64,000 bases of DNA, taken from positions 4,718,148 to 4,782,147 of the forward strand of contig CM030931.1 of the NCBI GenBank assembly GCA_018136815.1. The letters run 5' to 3'. Shown piece after piece: positions 1 through 10,844 of this stretch. The translations under genes were made by a program, and so were the position numbers. Each line of letters starts with the position of its first letter. Within the stretch, counting starts at the first letter, position 1. Source of the stretch: Isochrysis galbana. Lineage: Eukaryota > Haptophyta > Isochrysidales > Isochrysidaceae. The notes under the pieces were generated by a model. It searched no databases. It saw only the letters and a program-made list of their open reading frames with translations, and was not told where the DNA came from.

Positions 1-450
1 GACCGCCCTATCCCTATCACCTATCATCGCTCATTGCTCATTGCGGTATGTCTAGTGACTAGTGACAGTATTCTACTATAGTACGATAGATGAGGGCTAG
101 TAGCTAGTAGCAAGTGCGTGACGAGGTGTATCATGAGTCTAGTGACGGCGAAAGTACGAGACGCCATCTTGGATGTCATCATGGAGGAGTGACAGTACTC
201 TACTATAACTCCTTCATACAGTTAGACAGTCAGGGGAACGGCGGACGGGTGGGCGGGCGGGCGGGGGGAGCGGGGTGCGGGGTGGGATGCGCTGAAGATG
301 TGCTGTGAGCGCGCGCGGGAAGGGGGGGGGGTTGGGAGCGGGCGGGGGGGGGGAGGGAGGGAGGGGGACGCACGCGCGGGGAGGTGCCGCAAGAGGGGGA
401 AACGAGCCAGGGGCGAGGGCTGCTGTAGAGCCGTCCAGTTGGGCGTGCCA

Positions 451-3400
451 ATGCCATCACGCGGGCAAGGCGCGTCGCCGTCGTGGCTGCCGCCCTCGCG
501 CGACCCGTTTGTCAACAAGCTCGTCGAGAGCGGCTACCGCAAGCGACAGCAGCGGATGAGTGCGCCACCTTCCAAGCAAAGTGGGCACAGGCCGCTCCCC
601 ACACACAAGACCGCAGCTGGATCGTCTAACAAGCGCGTCGTCACCGCCGGCGAGTCGCCTGGGCTCAAGCTCTCCACTACGGTTGGCGAGATGGCCTCCA
701 GACCGGCGCCAGTGTGCCACTGCCCAGTGCCCGCCGAGCCGGCCAACCCAAAGAGCATTTCCTCTGTTGACGTCGGGCCTGGGCTCAAAGGCTCTGCCGG
801 GGGCCCACGCGCCTCTCACGCGCCGAAAACTGTGAATGAGATCAAGGTGAAGGCATTGCAACGTCGGCACCCTGTCCCGGCAGTCTCGCAACGAGCAACG
901 CTCACAAGTGTTGTTGGCCCGCCAGAGCCATCGCGCCAAACCATCGGTGCCCCATCGTGTGCAATGCCGACTCACCCCGCCAGACGCGCCGTTTTATCGA
1001 CCAAGACGCAGGGGGATCCTGAACGGCGAGAAGGTGGCTGGACGCCTTGTATGTCCACTGTCCAGTGGACTGGAGGCCAGGAGGGTTCTTTTCGCCGCAT
1101 GAGCCCGACAGCTCATCGTCGAGACGTGCTCTCGCCCGAGCAGCTGAGATCACCGCCAACCGTCCCTGCGTCGCCACCAACCCCTCTCACTCCTGTCGAC
1201 CCACCTAGGCCAACATCCTCCGATTTTACTCGTGCAGCAGATACGCTCCCAACACCGTTTGCCGCTCTGGAGAGAGTGCAGTTGGGAGATGCACACGCTT
1301 TTGGCTTTCTCCCTACAACTCTCGCGGAAGGCGAAGGGATGGAACATCACTGGGACTCCAAAGGCTTTATCTTGCCGATGGGGGGCGATGGACGTGCGCA
1401 CGAGGAAGGCCGGTGCACCGAGGATGCTAATCAGGATCCCTCTAGGTCTGATGCAGCGCCGAGACTTGCCCCCGAAATAGGCCTGACCGTGGACTATATA
1501 TCAATACCTGACCAACAATCATGCAGTCCAGTGAGCAAGCAGGAGCGAAGCCCCCTCACGCCGCGTCACCATTCGCCACTGCAAATGACGAGGACCGGCT
1601 CCGCTGTCGGAGGGGGGCCGGCCATGGCTGCCACTCCATCCACCCCACTTGCTGAAACCTCCTTGGGATCCAATGACCTGCCATCGATTGAGCTCCGCTC
1701 GTTGGAGCGCACATGCGTTGAGGCCCTCAGTTCTATGACCACCGCATCGCAGCTTGCTCCCAATAAATCTTCGCGCACGGGCACAACTCCTTTTTCATCA
1801 AGCGCGACTTACGCCACATCTCTTCGCACGCGTCGCGCCGCCAGAGCAGCAGTGGCTCGCGCATCGCCGATCGCTTCAGCAACGGGCACTGTTGATTCTT
1901 CAAGGTCGTCCAGCCCAGGAAGGAGCCGAAATGCAGGCCCCTCAGAGTCACCTCTCTCAGCCACGCAAGACGGGCAAGAACGCACTCGCAAGCGCTCGCT
2001 TCAGAGATCACTAGCTGCTATCGCATCGCAAACCACATCGAAAACCATTGTTGCTCCACGCAAGCAGCTGCTCCAAGCCGCCTCCCCTACGTCATCGTCT
2101 TGCGAGTCGCCTACCGTCTCCTCCATATCCTCACGTTGTAGCTCGCCCGGATCAACATTGAGCTTGCCATCAAGCACATTGGCAACCGCCTCAGCCGCTA
2201 CGGCGGACGGCACAAAGACCTTAGAGGCACAGCACCCGCAATTTGGATCGACCACGCCGCCCTCGTCTATTTCCGGTTCTCTGCAACTTCCAATGACATG
2301 CGCGAGCCACTCTCCGCTTGTGACGAAAGTCGGCCCCTCGTCACCGTCGAGCTCATCTAGTACAGGCGACAACACGGGATCCCCTGCATCGGGGCGCGTG
2401 GAGCGCTACCGTGAGCTAGTTCGCGCTCAGGCGAGGGCTGAATTATCAACGCGGCTGATCCATGCGCAAGAGACAGCCATTTCTTTTGTGGAGCCGCGCG
2501 GTGGCGCGGAGAATGTTGTGGATTCATGTGAGGTAGCTGCGCGCGTTTCTGTGAGCGAGATTCGGACGCTACACGACCTCATCGTTGCAGCTACACTCGC
2601 GCAAGGACACGCTGCGGCGCGAGCTGAACAAGTGGAGGTCGCGCTGGAAGAAGTACGTAGCGAGGTCCTCAGGGCCGAGGCGGCAGCGGAGATGGCGCGA
2701 CAAGAGACGCATCGCGTTAATGCTGCTTTTGCAGCCTCCAAGACGAGGATGGCAAAGGTGCTCCTCGCCCGAAGGCAGCGAGCAACGTGTGCACGTGTGT
2801 TCGTGGCGTGGTCGCTCATTACTCGGGAGGCTTCGCGTAAAGTAGGTCGCCCTGGCCAGGCATCGTCGCCCCAGACATCCCGTTGCTCAACGGCGTCGCC
2901 GGGTGTGGCATCAACGGCACTCTCATCTCAGAAGCAAAGGACTCCATTGGCCGCCCAGACACCTTCCATGGAGCGGACGCCATGCATGCACGGAACCACA
3001 CCGCACGGCGAACAAAATACGCCGGATGACGACGTCATCGCCATGTCGCGATTGCATGGGAAGGGTGAGAAGGCTCAAGACAAGCCAGCCATTTGTCGGC
3101 GTAGTCTTGTCCTCGACTCGCCATACAATCTCACAGCTGATGCGGCTCATTTGGGTTCAACTGAGCGACAAGAAGATGCTGTGCCTGGTTCGCCCACTGT
3201 TCTTGCGTTGGCGACGGAGCTACGCGTGGACGACACGACAGCAGATCCGTTACCGATAGAACGCTGGGAGCATGCCTCGTCTCAAGCGCTGCCCGATCGG
3301 ATGAGTAGCTCACGAATCACTGTGCTCATCGCAGGGTCTCTATGTGGGCTCCTCGCCATATTGCTCCTCGCTCTTAGTGGGGTCGTACTCAATGTGGGCA

Positions 3401-3798
3401 TCCGTGTCCCCGACCCATCATCTAATCCAGCGCATCTTGGACATGGACTTGGGGAAGCCGAGGTAACTACTAATCAACCTCCGCAGCTGAACGGGTGGGG
3501 GCGCTTACTTGTCGGAGCATGGCACCACCCCTTGCTTAGCGCATTGCCAATGGGCCTCAAATACACCCATCCTCGGAGGCAGTCCAAGCGATTGGCTTCA
3601 AATTCATTGCGATCACCTCGAGGTGGGCTTGCTTGCTCTTGCAACGGAGAGGGTGACTGCTTGTCTAATCACGGTCGCGGTTGCCTGGTACGCCAAAAGG
3701 AAGCGAGAGCGCAGGGCCTCATGCACGAGGTATGTGCGGAACTTGAGGAGAGGAGTGCTCGTACTACGAAGACGATAAGATCCAATGGCAACGAATGA
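451..3798 (+). CDS. Ser-rich single-pass membrane protein, unrecognised
   Basis: No family is recognised. The open frame begins upstream at 298 inside a G-rich tract; I chose the ATG at 451 because coding character (a Pro/Ser/Arg-rich start) begins there, giving about 1115 aa. Residues 1-650 are low complexity, rich in Ser, Pro, Thr and Arg, with no recognisable domain. Residues about 650-797 are Ala/Glu/Arg-rich and helical, probably coiled coil, and end in a basic patch. A 25-30 residue hydrophobic segment near residues 956-986 (Leu/Ile/Val/Ala/Gly) is the only membrane span. About 130 residues follow it, basic and Ser-rich, with a short Cys cluster. There is no N-terminal signal, so the span would act as a signal anchor close to the C-terminus. 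Seen: a 3.3-kb open frame without introns. Inferred: a long cytosolic or nuclear N-terminal region anchored to a membrane. Small unnoticed introns are possible. Confidence 0.6.
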   Translation: MPSRGQGASPSWLPPSRDPFVNKLVESGYRKRQQRMSAPPSKQSGHRPLPTHKTAAGSSNKRVVTAGESPGLKLSTTVGEMASRPAPVCHCPVPAEPANPKSISSVDVGPGLKGSAGGPRASHAPKTVNEIKVKALQRRHPVPAVSQRATLTSVVGPPEPSRQTIGAPSCAMPTHPARRAVLSTKTQGDPERREGGWTPCMSTVQWTGGQEGSFRRMSPTAHRRDVLSPEQLRSPPTVPASPPTPLTPVDPPRPTSSDFTRAADTLPTPFAALERVQLGDAHAFGFLPTTLAEGEGMEHHWDSKGFILPMGGDGRAHEEGRCTEDANQDPSRSDAAPRLAPEIGLTVDYISIPDQQSCSPVSKQERSPLTPRHHSPLQMTRTGSAVGGGPAMAATPSTPLAETSLGSNDLPSIELRSLERTCVEALSSMTTASQLAPNKSSRTGTTPFSSSATYATSLRTRRAARAAVARASPIASATGTVDSSRSSSPGRSRNAGPSESPLSATQDGQERTRKRSLQRSLAAIASQTTSKTIVAPRKQLLQAASPTSSSCESPTVSSISSRCSSPGSTLSLPSSTLATASAATADGTKTLEAQHPQFGSTTPPSSISGSLQLPMTCASHSPLVTKVGPSSPSSSSSTGDNTGSPASGRVERYRELVRAQARAELSTRLIHAQETAISFVEPRGGAENVVDSCEVAARVSVSEIRTLHDLIVAATLAQGHAAARAEQVEVALEEVRSEVLRAEAAAEMARQETHRVNAAFAASKTRMAKVLLARRQRATCARVFVAWSLITREASRKVGRPGQASSPQTSRCSTASPGVASTALSSQKQRTPLAAQTPSMERTPCMHGTTPHGEQNTPDDDVIAMSRLHGKGEKAQDKPAICRRSLVLDSPYNLTADAAHLGSTERQEDAVPGSPTVLALATELRVDDTTADPLPIERWEHASSQALPDRMSSSRITVLIAGSLCGLLAILLLALSGVVLNVGIRVPDPSSNPAHLGHGLGEAEVTTNQPPQLNGWGRLLVGAWHHPLLSALPMGLKYTHPRRQSKRLASNSLRSPRGGLACSCNGEGDCLSNHGRGCLVRQKEARAQGLMHEVCAELEERSARTTKTIRSNGNE

Positions 3799-4139
3799 TG
3801 CGTTCAATCCAAAGTACCAACCACCCTTCAAGGCTCTCTCTCACGGCTGATGCCATGTGAGGGAATATAATGCACGTCTACATGGTGCGACGTGGGGCAT
3901 CAGCTCTCTTCGGGCGCACAAGGAAAAATGCACTAGTACTTGCGTACTTCAATTTATGTGCGGACATCACCTTTCCTGCGGACTACCTTGCGCTTGGTGC
4001 CCAAGGTGCCCGCAAAGCCGGCATGCATGCAGCATGTTGCTTAAGCGATAGAGCGAGGTGGAGAAGGATTAAAGATTGATTGTCCGGAGAAGAAAACATC
4101 TGAAGATCCTGGGCTGACACCTACTACGGACTGGGTACT

Positions 4140-4303
4140 ATCTACCTCTCTACCGACCTCGCCCTCATCTCCCTTTCCTCCACCTCCTTAACCTCCCCTG
4201 CTTCTTTCCTTTTTCTTCTGTTTCCGGGGTTTGGCCCAGGTGCACTACCTTGGGCCTGGTTCATAGTGTGGGGACTGGGCAGGCCTTTTGGTTGACTTCA
4301 TTG
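4140..4303 (+). repeat. Repeat D copy 1: pyrimidine tract plus hairpin
   Basis: A CT-rich stretch (4140-4220) precedes a hairpin at 4233-4256 with arms GGCCCA and TGGGCC and a loop containing CACTAC, then the box GGGCAGGCCT. The same arrangement occurs near 30058 and 33974, and the hairpin alone at 34351. The rest of 3799-4800 holds no gene that I can support. Confidence 0.5.
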
Positions 4304-4804
4304 ATTGTTCAGAGATGAAGTATGAAGAAAACCCTTTTAATTGTAATTCTAATGCTCTCGCCTCGCACGCGGCCTTGGGTTTCTCTAATACAGCCACGCC
4401 CGCGCGCCGTCCTACTCCTCCAAACCTGCCTTGCGGCGTCTCCCCTCGTGCTCTACTTAGGGGCTCGGGTTCGTGGGGGCGGTAGTGTCGAGCGGAGCTC
4501 CAGTCGACCGGCAGGGGCGCGGAGAGCCAGCGAGGGAGAGGCAGGTGGGGCCTGGGCCATGCCCCATCCTCTAAGGCGTGGAATAGCTTCGAATTTCGGC
4601 TATGATCATAAGCAGCAGATATCAGATTTGTGCTATGGTCTACGGACACAAATAACGCGCTCGAGGCCATGTTCTACAGATACCAATAAATAATGTAGAT
4701 CCGGGGACAGATAGATACTACTAATACTACTTATAACGCATAATACTATTTCTCTCATAATTATTTACAGTATATCACATTTCACATTTCACAGCTCGGC
4801 TGTT

Positions 4805-5211
4805 TACTTTATGAGTGGGGGTTTTGCACCCCCCCCCGATGGAGTGCGGTAAGAAATGGGACCCGTTTGCGTAAGCAAACGGGCGGAGAGGGGCGGCTGG
4901 CGACAGGTGGGAGATGAGGAGGGAGAGGCTCAAGGCGCCTACGAGAACCCTTGTGGCAGGTATCTCGAGGCGCAGTGTCTTTTATTCCTCGAGGATCGCT
5001 CGCGGCGAGAGCTGTAAGGGCCGTTCCGCTTCATGGACGAGAGGACCCTCCCCCCCCCCCCCCCCCGGTGTTTTTCCCCGCGGTGAGTCGCCCGACGTAG
5101 GTCGGTCCGCCTCACTGGGTTTTCCCCCATTGTAACTTGTGGGGAGTTATAATGGGAGCCGGGGGTTTGCGAGGGGGGAGATTTGTAGGGATGCATATGA
5201 GTATGTGTCTG
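4805..5211 (-). repeat. Repeat A copy 1, internally deleted
   Basis: The left edge, CTTTATGAGTGGGGG, is a variant of the family end (CTTTTATAAGTGGGGG). It jumps straight to the hairpin GGGGTTTTGCACCCC and the distal part of the family, omitting the middle 430 bases present in copy 2. A perfect 9-bp stem, CCCGTTTGC/GCAAACGGG, lies at about 4862-4883. A C-run lies at 5050-5066. Orientation is set by the LINE-like units elsewhere, so the palindromic edge is the 3' end on the minus strand. It abuts copy 2 head to tail. Confidence 0.6.
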
Positions 5212-5212
5212 C

Positions 5213-6026
5213 AACCTACTTTTATAAGTGGGGGTCAATGGGGGCCTCGCGCCCCCCTCTCTCCATTGCGGACACCCCCCGGGGTGGGCCCGTACACTCA
5301 ACCCCAGCCCCTGCCCTCTGGCAGGGGCAGGGCACTCATCAATTCAGCCCAGACCCCTAGTGGGCGCGGGTCGCGAGCCGCACTCCCAGGCCCGCATGGG
5401 CCAGCTCTCGTACTGACTCCCCCCCCCATCCCTGGTCGCCAGGCAGACAGGGGCCTCAGGGCGGCACCCAAGGCCAGCGAGGCGAGCGAGGGAGAGGCAG
5501 GGGGGGCCATGGGCTGAGCCCCAGCCTCCACTGCCCCCTGAGCTGCCCCTGCTGGCCCTCTGGGCGCCCCTGAAGGACCTCTGAGAGCAGGCCATGGCGC
5601 GCCGCATGGCGACGCGCCGCAGGGACCGGGGCGGAAGAGAATGGAACGAGGGAGAGGGGGGGATTTGCACCCCCCCCGATGGAGTGTGGTGAGAAACGAG
5701 CCCCGTTTGCGCTAGCAAACGGGCGAAGGGGGGCGACTGGCGATAGGAGGGAGATGGGAAGGGAGCGGCTCAAGACGACTCGGATACCCTTGTGGCAGGT
5801 ATACTCGAGGCGCAGTTGCTTATTTCTCGAGAACTGCTCGCGGCGTGAGCTGGTAAGGGCCGTTCTCCTTTTTTGACGAGAGGTTCCTCCCCCCCCCCGG
5901 TGCTTTTTCCTGGAGAGTCGGCCGGCGTCGTTCGGTCCGCCTCAATGGGTTTTCCCTCATTTTAACTTGTGGGGAGTTAGAATGGGAGCCGGGGGCTTGC
6001 GAGGGGGGAGATGTGGAGGGGTGCAT
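5213..6026 (-). repeat. Repeat A copy 2, longest copy
   Basis: This is the fullest copy, about 810 bp. It starts at CTACTTTTATAAGTGGGGG, continues through a GC-rich middle, passes the GGGG-TTTGCA-CCCC hairpin and the CCCGTTTGC/GCAAACGGG stem, and ends near 6026. Short open frames in several reading frames recur in copies 2 and 3. They only reflect repeat similarity and are not genes. The copy is related to the LINE-like units at 43485-45173 and 50875-52818. Confidence 0.6.
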
Positions 6027-6030
6027 AGGT

Positions 6031-6267
6031 GTATGTATCTGTGACAACAGCACGCGCCAAGGTGTACGGGCAGGTGCGCTGAGGGCTGTCGTGTTAGTAC
6101 CAGACTAGTGAGAGTAGTGGTACTAATGCTCAGTTAGATTATTATTATGAGTATGTGTCTGTGCCATCACTTCAAGGCGTGCGGGCAAGTGCGCTGAGGG
6201 GTGTCGTGATAGTACCGGGCTAGTGGCAGTAGTGGTACTAACGCTCAGTTGTTTTATTATTATTATT
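6031..6267 (+). repeat. Tandem repeat, two units of about 120 bp
   Basis: The unit starting at 6031 is repeated from 6151 with about 85% identity by eye. Both units begin GTATGT and end with GCTCAGTT followed by an ATT-rich run. The following stretch, 6268-6380, is a cluster of short G/C hairpins around a repeated GAGCTCCTGGGGG element. I see no gene from 6268 to 7241; the part next to 7242 is probably the 3' untranslated and downstream region of the PROPPIN gene. Confidence 0.6.
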
Positions 6268-7241
6268 CTCGGTCCCCCGATAGCTCTCGGTGGGGCTGTT
6301 GGCGATCGGGAGAAAATTTCCCCCCGATAGCTCCTGGGGGCCCCCGAGAGCTCCTGGGGGGCGTTGGCTCCTGGGGGGTAACATATGTCTAGTGCGAGCC
6401 GCCCGCCGGAGTGATGAGTCCTCGGTCCTCGGGTGGCGTCTGTGTTGAGCGGCCGACTTTGTGCTTTGTACCTACCCCGACGACACAGTGGTGCTGGGGT
6501 GGAAGTAATCGTCTCGAGTCTTAAAATAATATTCGTCGAGCGAATGGCGCATGGGGTCATGTGCTTCTGGTGGGCTCTCTAGATCTAAGGTATCGACCTA
6601 GAACTCAAAAATCAATAAAAACTGAAGCTGTGGTGAATAAATAATCTCCAAGAGCTTTGGAAGTTTGGGGTACAATTTAGCATTTACAAAACACGGCCCC
6701 TTTATCCGCAATCGCCGTTGCCGTGATCGCGCAGACGTTCAGGCGACGCTTGTGCATCCATCGCCCCTTAGCCCTGCTTAGAAGTCCGTCATGACGCCGT
6801 CTGTGCCCATCGAGACGCCACCCAATCGAATAGAAAATCAGGCTCAGCGCAATCTATCGACGACGTATTCACCACGAACGGCGGCATGCTGTGGCTCAAG
6901 CGCAACGCGCATCGGACATGGTATCGCATTGCTTGCTGCAAAACGGCAACGCATGGTTGGGTACGAGAGCCAAGCGTGCACCTCAAACCCATACGCAGCT
7001 CGCCATTATTGTCTACGCTATTAGCTTATAACACATTAACCTAGTGGATTCATGCTATTAGCATCAAGACTTTTGGCATGGTGGTGCATTTGTGGCGTGC
7101 TTCCCGAAGATGAGGAGACAAACACGGCAATCGTGCTCATCGATGTCGGCCACAATCGGAGCTGGACCTGAATGTACCCTAACAAAGATTGGCACAACGC
7201 TGGCACGTGCAGGCAGACATCCGCGGAGGACGAGCGCGCGG

Positions 7242-9569
7242 TCACTCGTCGTCTTCGGGAAGGAGGAATTTCTGCCAGTCCTCGCGATAGCACTCGCCGC
7301 CCCTCACCGGATCAAAGCCACACTTATAGAAGGTGCCATCCGCGGAAACCACGAGGAAAGAATTGGTGTTTTCGGGCGCAAAAGCACAGATGGTTCGTGT
7401 CAGTGCCTTTTCAGAGCCCGGCAACCGGAATTGGGCGAACGACCATTGCGACTGAATGTAGGTGGGCACCAACGATTTGGGGAGCAGTGATCCCAAGAAT
7501 GAGAGGCTTGACCGTGGATTGTCTGGGGAGTCAGCGGCTGTGCTGATCGGCGCGTCGGTGACCGCATCCGGAGTCGACGAGGGAGGCGTGAGTTCGGGTG
7601 CCTTGTCACTGTCACTTTCTGATAGCTTGAATACGTGGATTGTGCCTAAGGGGGCGAAAAGTGGAGAGCAAGGGCGCAGTCACGGCGACGCACGTAGAGG
7701 CAAGAAACATGCGGCTCCATCGGTATGGCTGCGATCGCAAGAAACATGCGACTGTCCCAGTCCTCTCCTCGAAAGGCACACCCCCAAAGCCTGGTCTATC
7801 GGCTCATCCACAGCTAATCCATCAGGTCACCTATGGTCAAATAATGCGCTCGAAAGCGCGGCAGAGCGCTTTGCGGCGATTGCACACCATGGTCAGATCC
7901 CACGAGTAGCCAACTGTTATCCGCGTGGAAGCACATGCACTGAATGACAGCGGGCTCGGCACCGCGTCGCAGCTCTATGAGACGTTGGCCAGAGCGAGTA
8001 TCCCATACACGGACAAGTGTGCCGCGTTCCGATGCTGCGAGGTGGTGGTCGCAGGAACATTCAGGTACGTGGGCAGTCTTCACCTTAGGCTAGCAACGGC
8101 GCCGACTGGGTGAGGGCGCCGGGAGAAGAAGGGGGGCTAGGGTGGAGATGCACACCAGTGGCCAAACGAGTCCCATCGGTATTCAGGGCGATGCAAGACA
8201 AGGCCGCCTCATGTGCTGAGATAAGAGTCGTGCGTGTTATGTCGAATAGCTCCGCGCGAACCTGCATGTGAGGATGGGAATTGAGGCAAGATCAAATCTC
8301 GCCCCACGCCTTACCGGATTGGTAGGGCAGATCTCCCTGGAGATCTTGGCTCGACCTCCGCAACCACGACACCACTGGGCTTGCTGTATGTGCTACGAGG
8401 AGGCTTTCGTCTTGCAAGGAGGCTTTGCACAATCCATTGGGCCAACGGACTCACATGCCCCTTTTGCAACCCACAGCACGCGATGACGCAAGCGCGGCTG
8501 TCGGTGCACAGCGCGCAGAGGCCATGCGGGTTGGAGATCGTCTCGATCGTATGGAGAAGATTGAGGTCAGAGAAATTGTACACGTAGATACGATACTCCA
8601 GTACGACAACAACACGCTCGCGGCTCATGCGCACCTGTGAGGCACGCGGGGCAGGTGCAGGAGCTCAGGAGCAGCTCGGGCACTCGGAGTTGAACGGATG
8701 GAATCTTTGCACATCGCTCAAGTGGATGCGTGCGCGGCAGCATGCTGCTACCCGTGCTGAGCATGCCGCAAGCCGTGCCGTGCCGGATATGACATCGGCT
8801 TCATTTACAGGAAGTGAATGAGCACTCCGATTCCGAGCGACCCACATCAGCGCATGGTTTTCGAGCAGAGAACGTGGCCTGTGCTGGATAAGAGTGCAGA
8901 GCGCAGTGCGTCATGGGAGTCGCGCCGCACCGCCTTCACTTCCGAGCGAAAAGAGAGTTCTCCAATGCAGCGATTCTGGTGGTCATCCCAGATCATTACC
9001 TGAGTCGTGGGGATCAAGACAGAAATGAATTGGGTTCCCGCACAGGGCATCCACTGCCGGAAGCACAACGTTGGTTTGGGGAGTAGAAGGCCACACCTTG
9101 TTTGTCGGGTACCTGGGCTTCCTCCCACCGCCGACCAATGCGAGGATGTTGCATCGAAATAGCATCTCGACGATGCCAAAGCCTCCGAGGTCAAAGTCTG
9201 TGTGGGATAGCAGTGTCCAACGGGTTGATGCGGATAGCTGAGTGCCGACCGATCACTCGGATGAGCTAGGAGGGCAACTGGGCGACGGTAACTGGGCGAC
9301 GGTGCGTCGTGCGGCCCTCTCACCGCGCCGGTACGTCTGCCTGAACGGGTCGCAGTTGAAGATGCGGAAGCCAGAGTCGGTGCCACACGCGAAGCAGCCA
9401 TTGTCCTGGTTGAATCCGACGTACAGGACTGGGCGGGAGCGGGCGGGAGCGGTGGGGAAGGGGGGGGGGGGGGGGGGATTGAGAGTGCTTTTGTGCGTGC
9501 GCCGCGGCGGCGCTGGCTGGGTGGCGCACGTTCAGACGACTGCGTGTTGGCGTCGAGGCGGAGTCCCAT
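7242..9569 (-). CDS. PROPPIN WD40 protein, WIPI3/WDR45B (ATG18-like) type
   Basis: A seven-bladed beta-propeller that binds PI3P/PI(3,5)P2 on autophagic or endosomal membranes. Eight exons join in phase: 9530-9569, 9324-9428, 9097-9197, 8931-8999, 8455-8634, 8156-8261, 7888-8034 and 7242-7645, giving 383 aa. Landmarks run colinear with WIPI3: [71 protein letters not shown] and GSDHGTIHVF. The phosphoinositide-binding motif is LRRG at residues 222-225, the WIPI3/WIPI4 version of FRRG. A Ser/Pro/Asp-rich insertion of about 35 residues (258-293) makes it longer than human WIPI3 (344 aa). Exon 1 (40 nt) is the least certain; it rests on an ATG, phase and a GTGCGC donor. CT/GA microsatellites lie just upstream of the start. 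Confidence 0.93.
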
Positions 9570-9599
9570 CACGCGCGCGAGAGACTCCTTCCACTCTCC

Positions 9600-9778
9600 C
9601 TCCCCCCCCCAACCCCACCCCCCTCCCTCTCTCTCTCTCTCCTATATCCCCACATCCTTTCTGTTATTCCCCTCTCACCCGTCCGCCTTCAACGACCGGG
9701 TGGAAGGCAGAGAGAGATAAAGAGAGAGGAGAGGGACAGAGAGGGAGGGAGGGAGAGAGGGAGGGAGACACAGATGGA
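9600..9778. repeat. CT-rich then GA-rich microsatellites
   Basis: Pyrimidine tracts (CTCTCT around 9630-9645, with C-runs) are followed after about 60 bp by GA/GGGA tracts (9708-9770). The two could pair as an inverted repeat. They occupy the region upstream of the PROPPIN start. Confidence 0.6.
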
Positions 9779-9919
9779 GTACTTCTACATTAAGAGAAAC
9801 AAAGAGCAAGACGAGTCCAGAGAGAGACAGCACCAGGCAGGAGGAGAGAACAAGGGTGACTACAAGTCGTGGATATAAATAATACGCATGGTGATGTAGT
9901 TCACCCGGGGGTCTAGAAC

Positions 9920-9975
9920 GAGTTGTTTTGTAGGGGTTTAACCTGAGGTTTAACCTGAGTTGTTTTGTAGGGGTT
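9920..9975 (+). repeat. Short direct repeat, 19 bp x2
   Basis: GAGTTGTTTTGTAGGGGTT occurs at 9920-9938 and 9957-9975, separated by a doubled TTTAACCTGAG. Confidence 0.7.
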
Positions 9976-10114
9976 ACTATTCCCGAGGGGTGACGTCATC
10001 GTCGTCGTCGCACCGTCATTGGCTTGTCGCGCTAGCTAGCCTTCAATGGTTACTCTGATCTACATTGCTCTACTCACAGTCACTGGGCCCAAGATGCGTT
10101 GGGCTAAACACGAG

Positions 10115-10141
10115 GTAGGGCGGTCAAACGCGGCTTTTTAA
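10115..10141 (+). repeat. Short repeat with an inverted partner at 18584-18609
   Basis: It begins GTAGGGCGGTCAAAC and ends CTTTTTAA. The partner 8.5 kb away is its reverse complement with a few differences. No target-site duplication is visible outside the pair. Confidence 0.45.
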
Positions 10142-10212
10142 GTACTAATATGAGGGGTGGTCGACATTTTTGACCGTGAGCGGAAAGCCCCGGCGAAAGC
10201 GGCTCGGAGGGT

Positions 10213-10844
10213 CTCCCCGCCTTTTCAGAATCCTCGTCCGAAAAGACGGTGCGAAGTCCCGTCGGACCCCCCCCCCTTGCACACGCTCTAGCGGCTCACA
10301 CGAGCCGAACTGGACGTCGCTCCCACTGAGAGATGTGTTTCTTTCACTTAAAAGGTGCCCAGACATTTATTAAATTAAGGGTCCGACGCCCCATATTGCC
10401 TATAAAGCAAATTTCAAACCCTGGTGCCCCAGCGATGACGTCCGCGCATGCACATGCGCACCACACACGGCTCGCACACGCGATTCGGCCGTCAAAGGAT
10501 GCTCCTTGACGGTCCCGACCCTCGCCCCGCAGGATTCGATCTGGCTCGCGACTGACGAGGAGCTGGAGCACCAGGACGCCATGGCGCTCGACGCTGCTCG
10601 CTGGTCGACAAAAGTTTGTTGGCCGATTGCGGGACAGGTGCGCTGCCGATCGCGCCCGCTCTGGCGCAGGTCGACCGAGCCCGTACCTAAAATGCCTTTG
10701 CCGCCCCAAACGGCAGGTTCCCGACTCGTCCCTCGACGCTGTGAGGCAGGGAGAAGACCTGCCGCCGATGCTCAACCAGAACGTCGGCGGCAGGTGTTCT
10801 CTCTATGTTTTCGTCGGCTCCTCGGATTTTCACGTGCATCATAG
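10213..10844 (+). repeat. Repeat B copy 1 (632 bp)
   Basis: It is nearly identical (about 98% by eye) to 16654-17287, so the duplication is recent. It contains an imperfect hairpin made from ACCTGCCGCCGAT and its complement near 10758-10797. There is no convincing coding frame; several overlapping frames in both copies merely reflect high GC content. The following 1 kb (10845-11900) has a weakly open minus-strand frame (10772-11245) that I could not assign, then T-, C- and GTATCTG-rich low-complexity DNA. Confidence 0.75.

Noticed and set aside
5228-5416. Conserved small ORF in repeats A2 and A3
   Set aside because: The frame is kept only because the DNA repeats are similar; other copies break it.
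6031-6267. CRISPR-like array
   Set aside because: Only two long units without short identical repeats and spacers; a simple tandem duplication.
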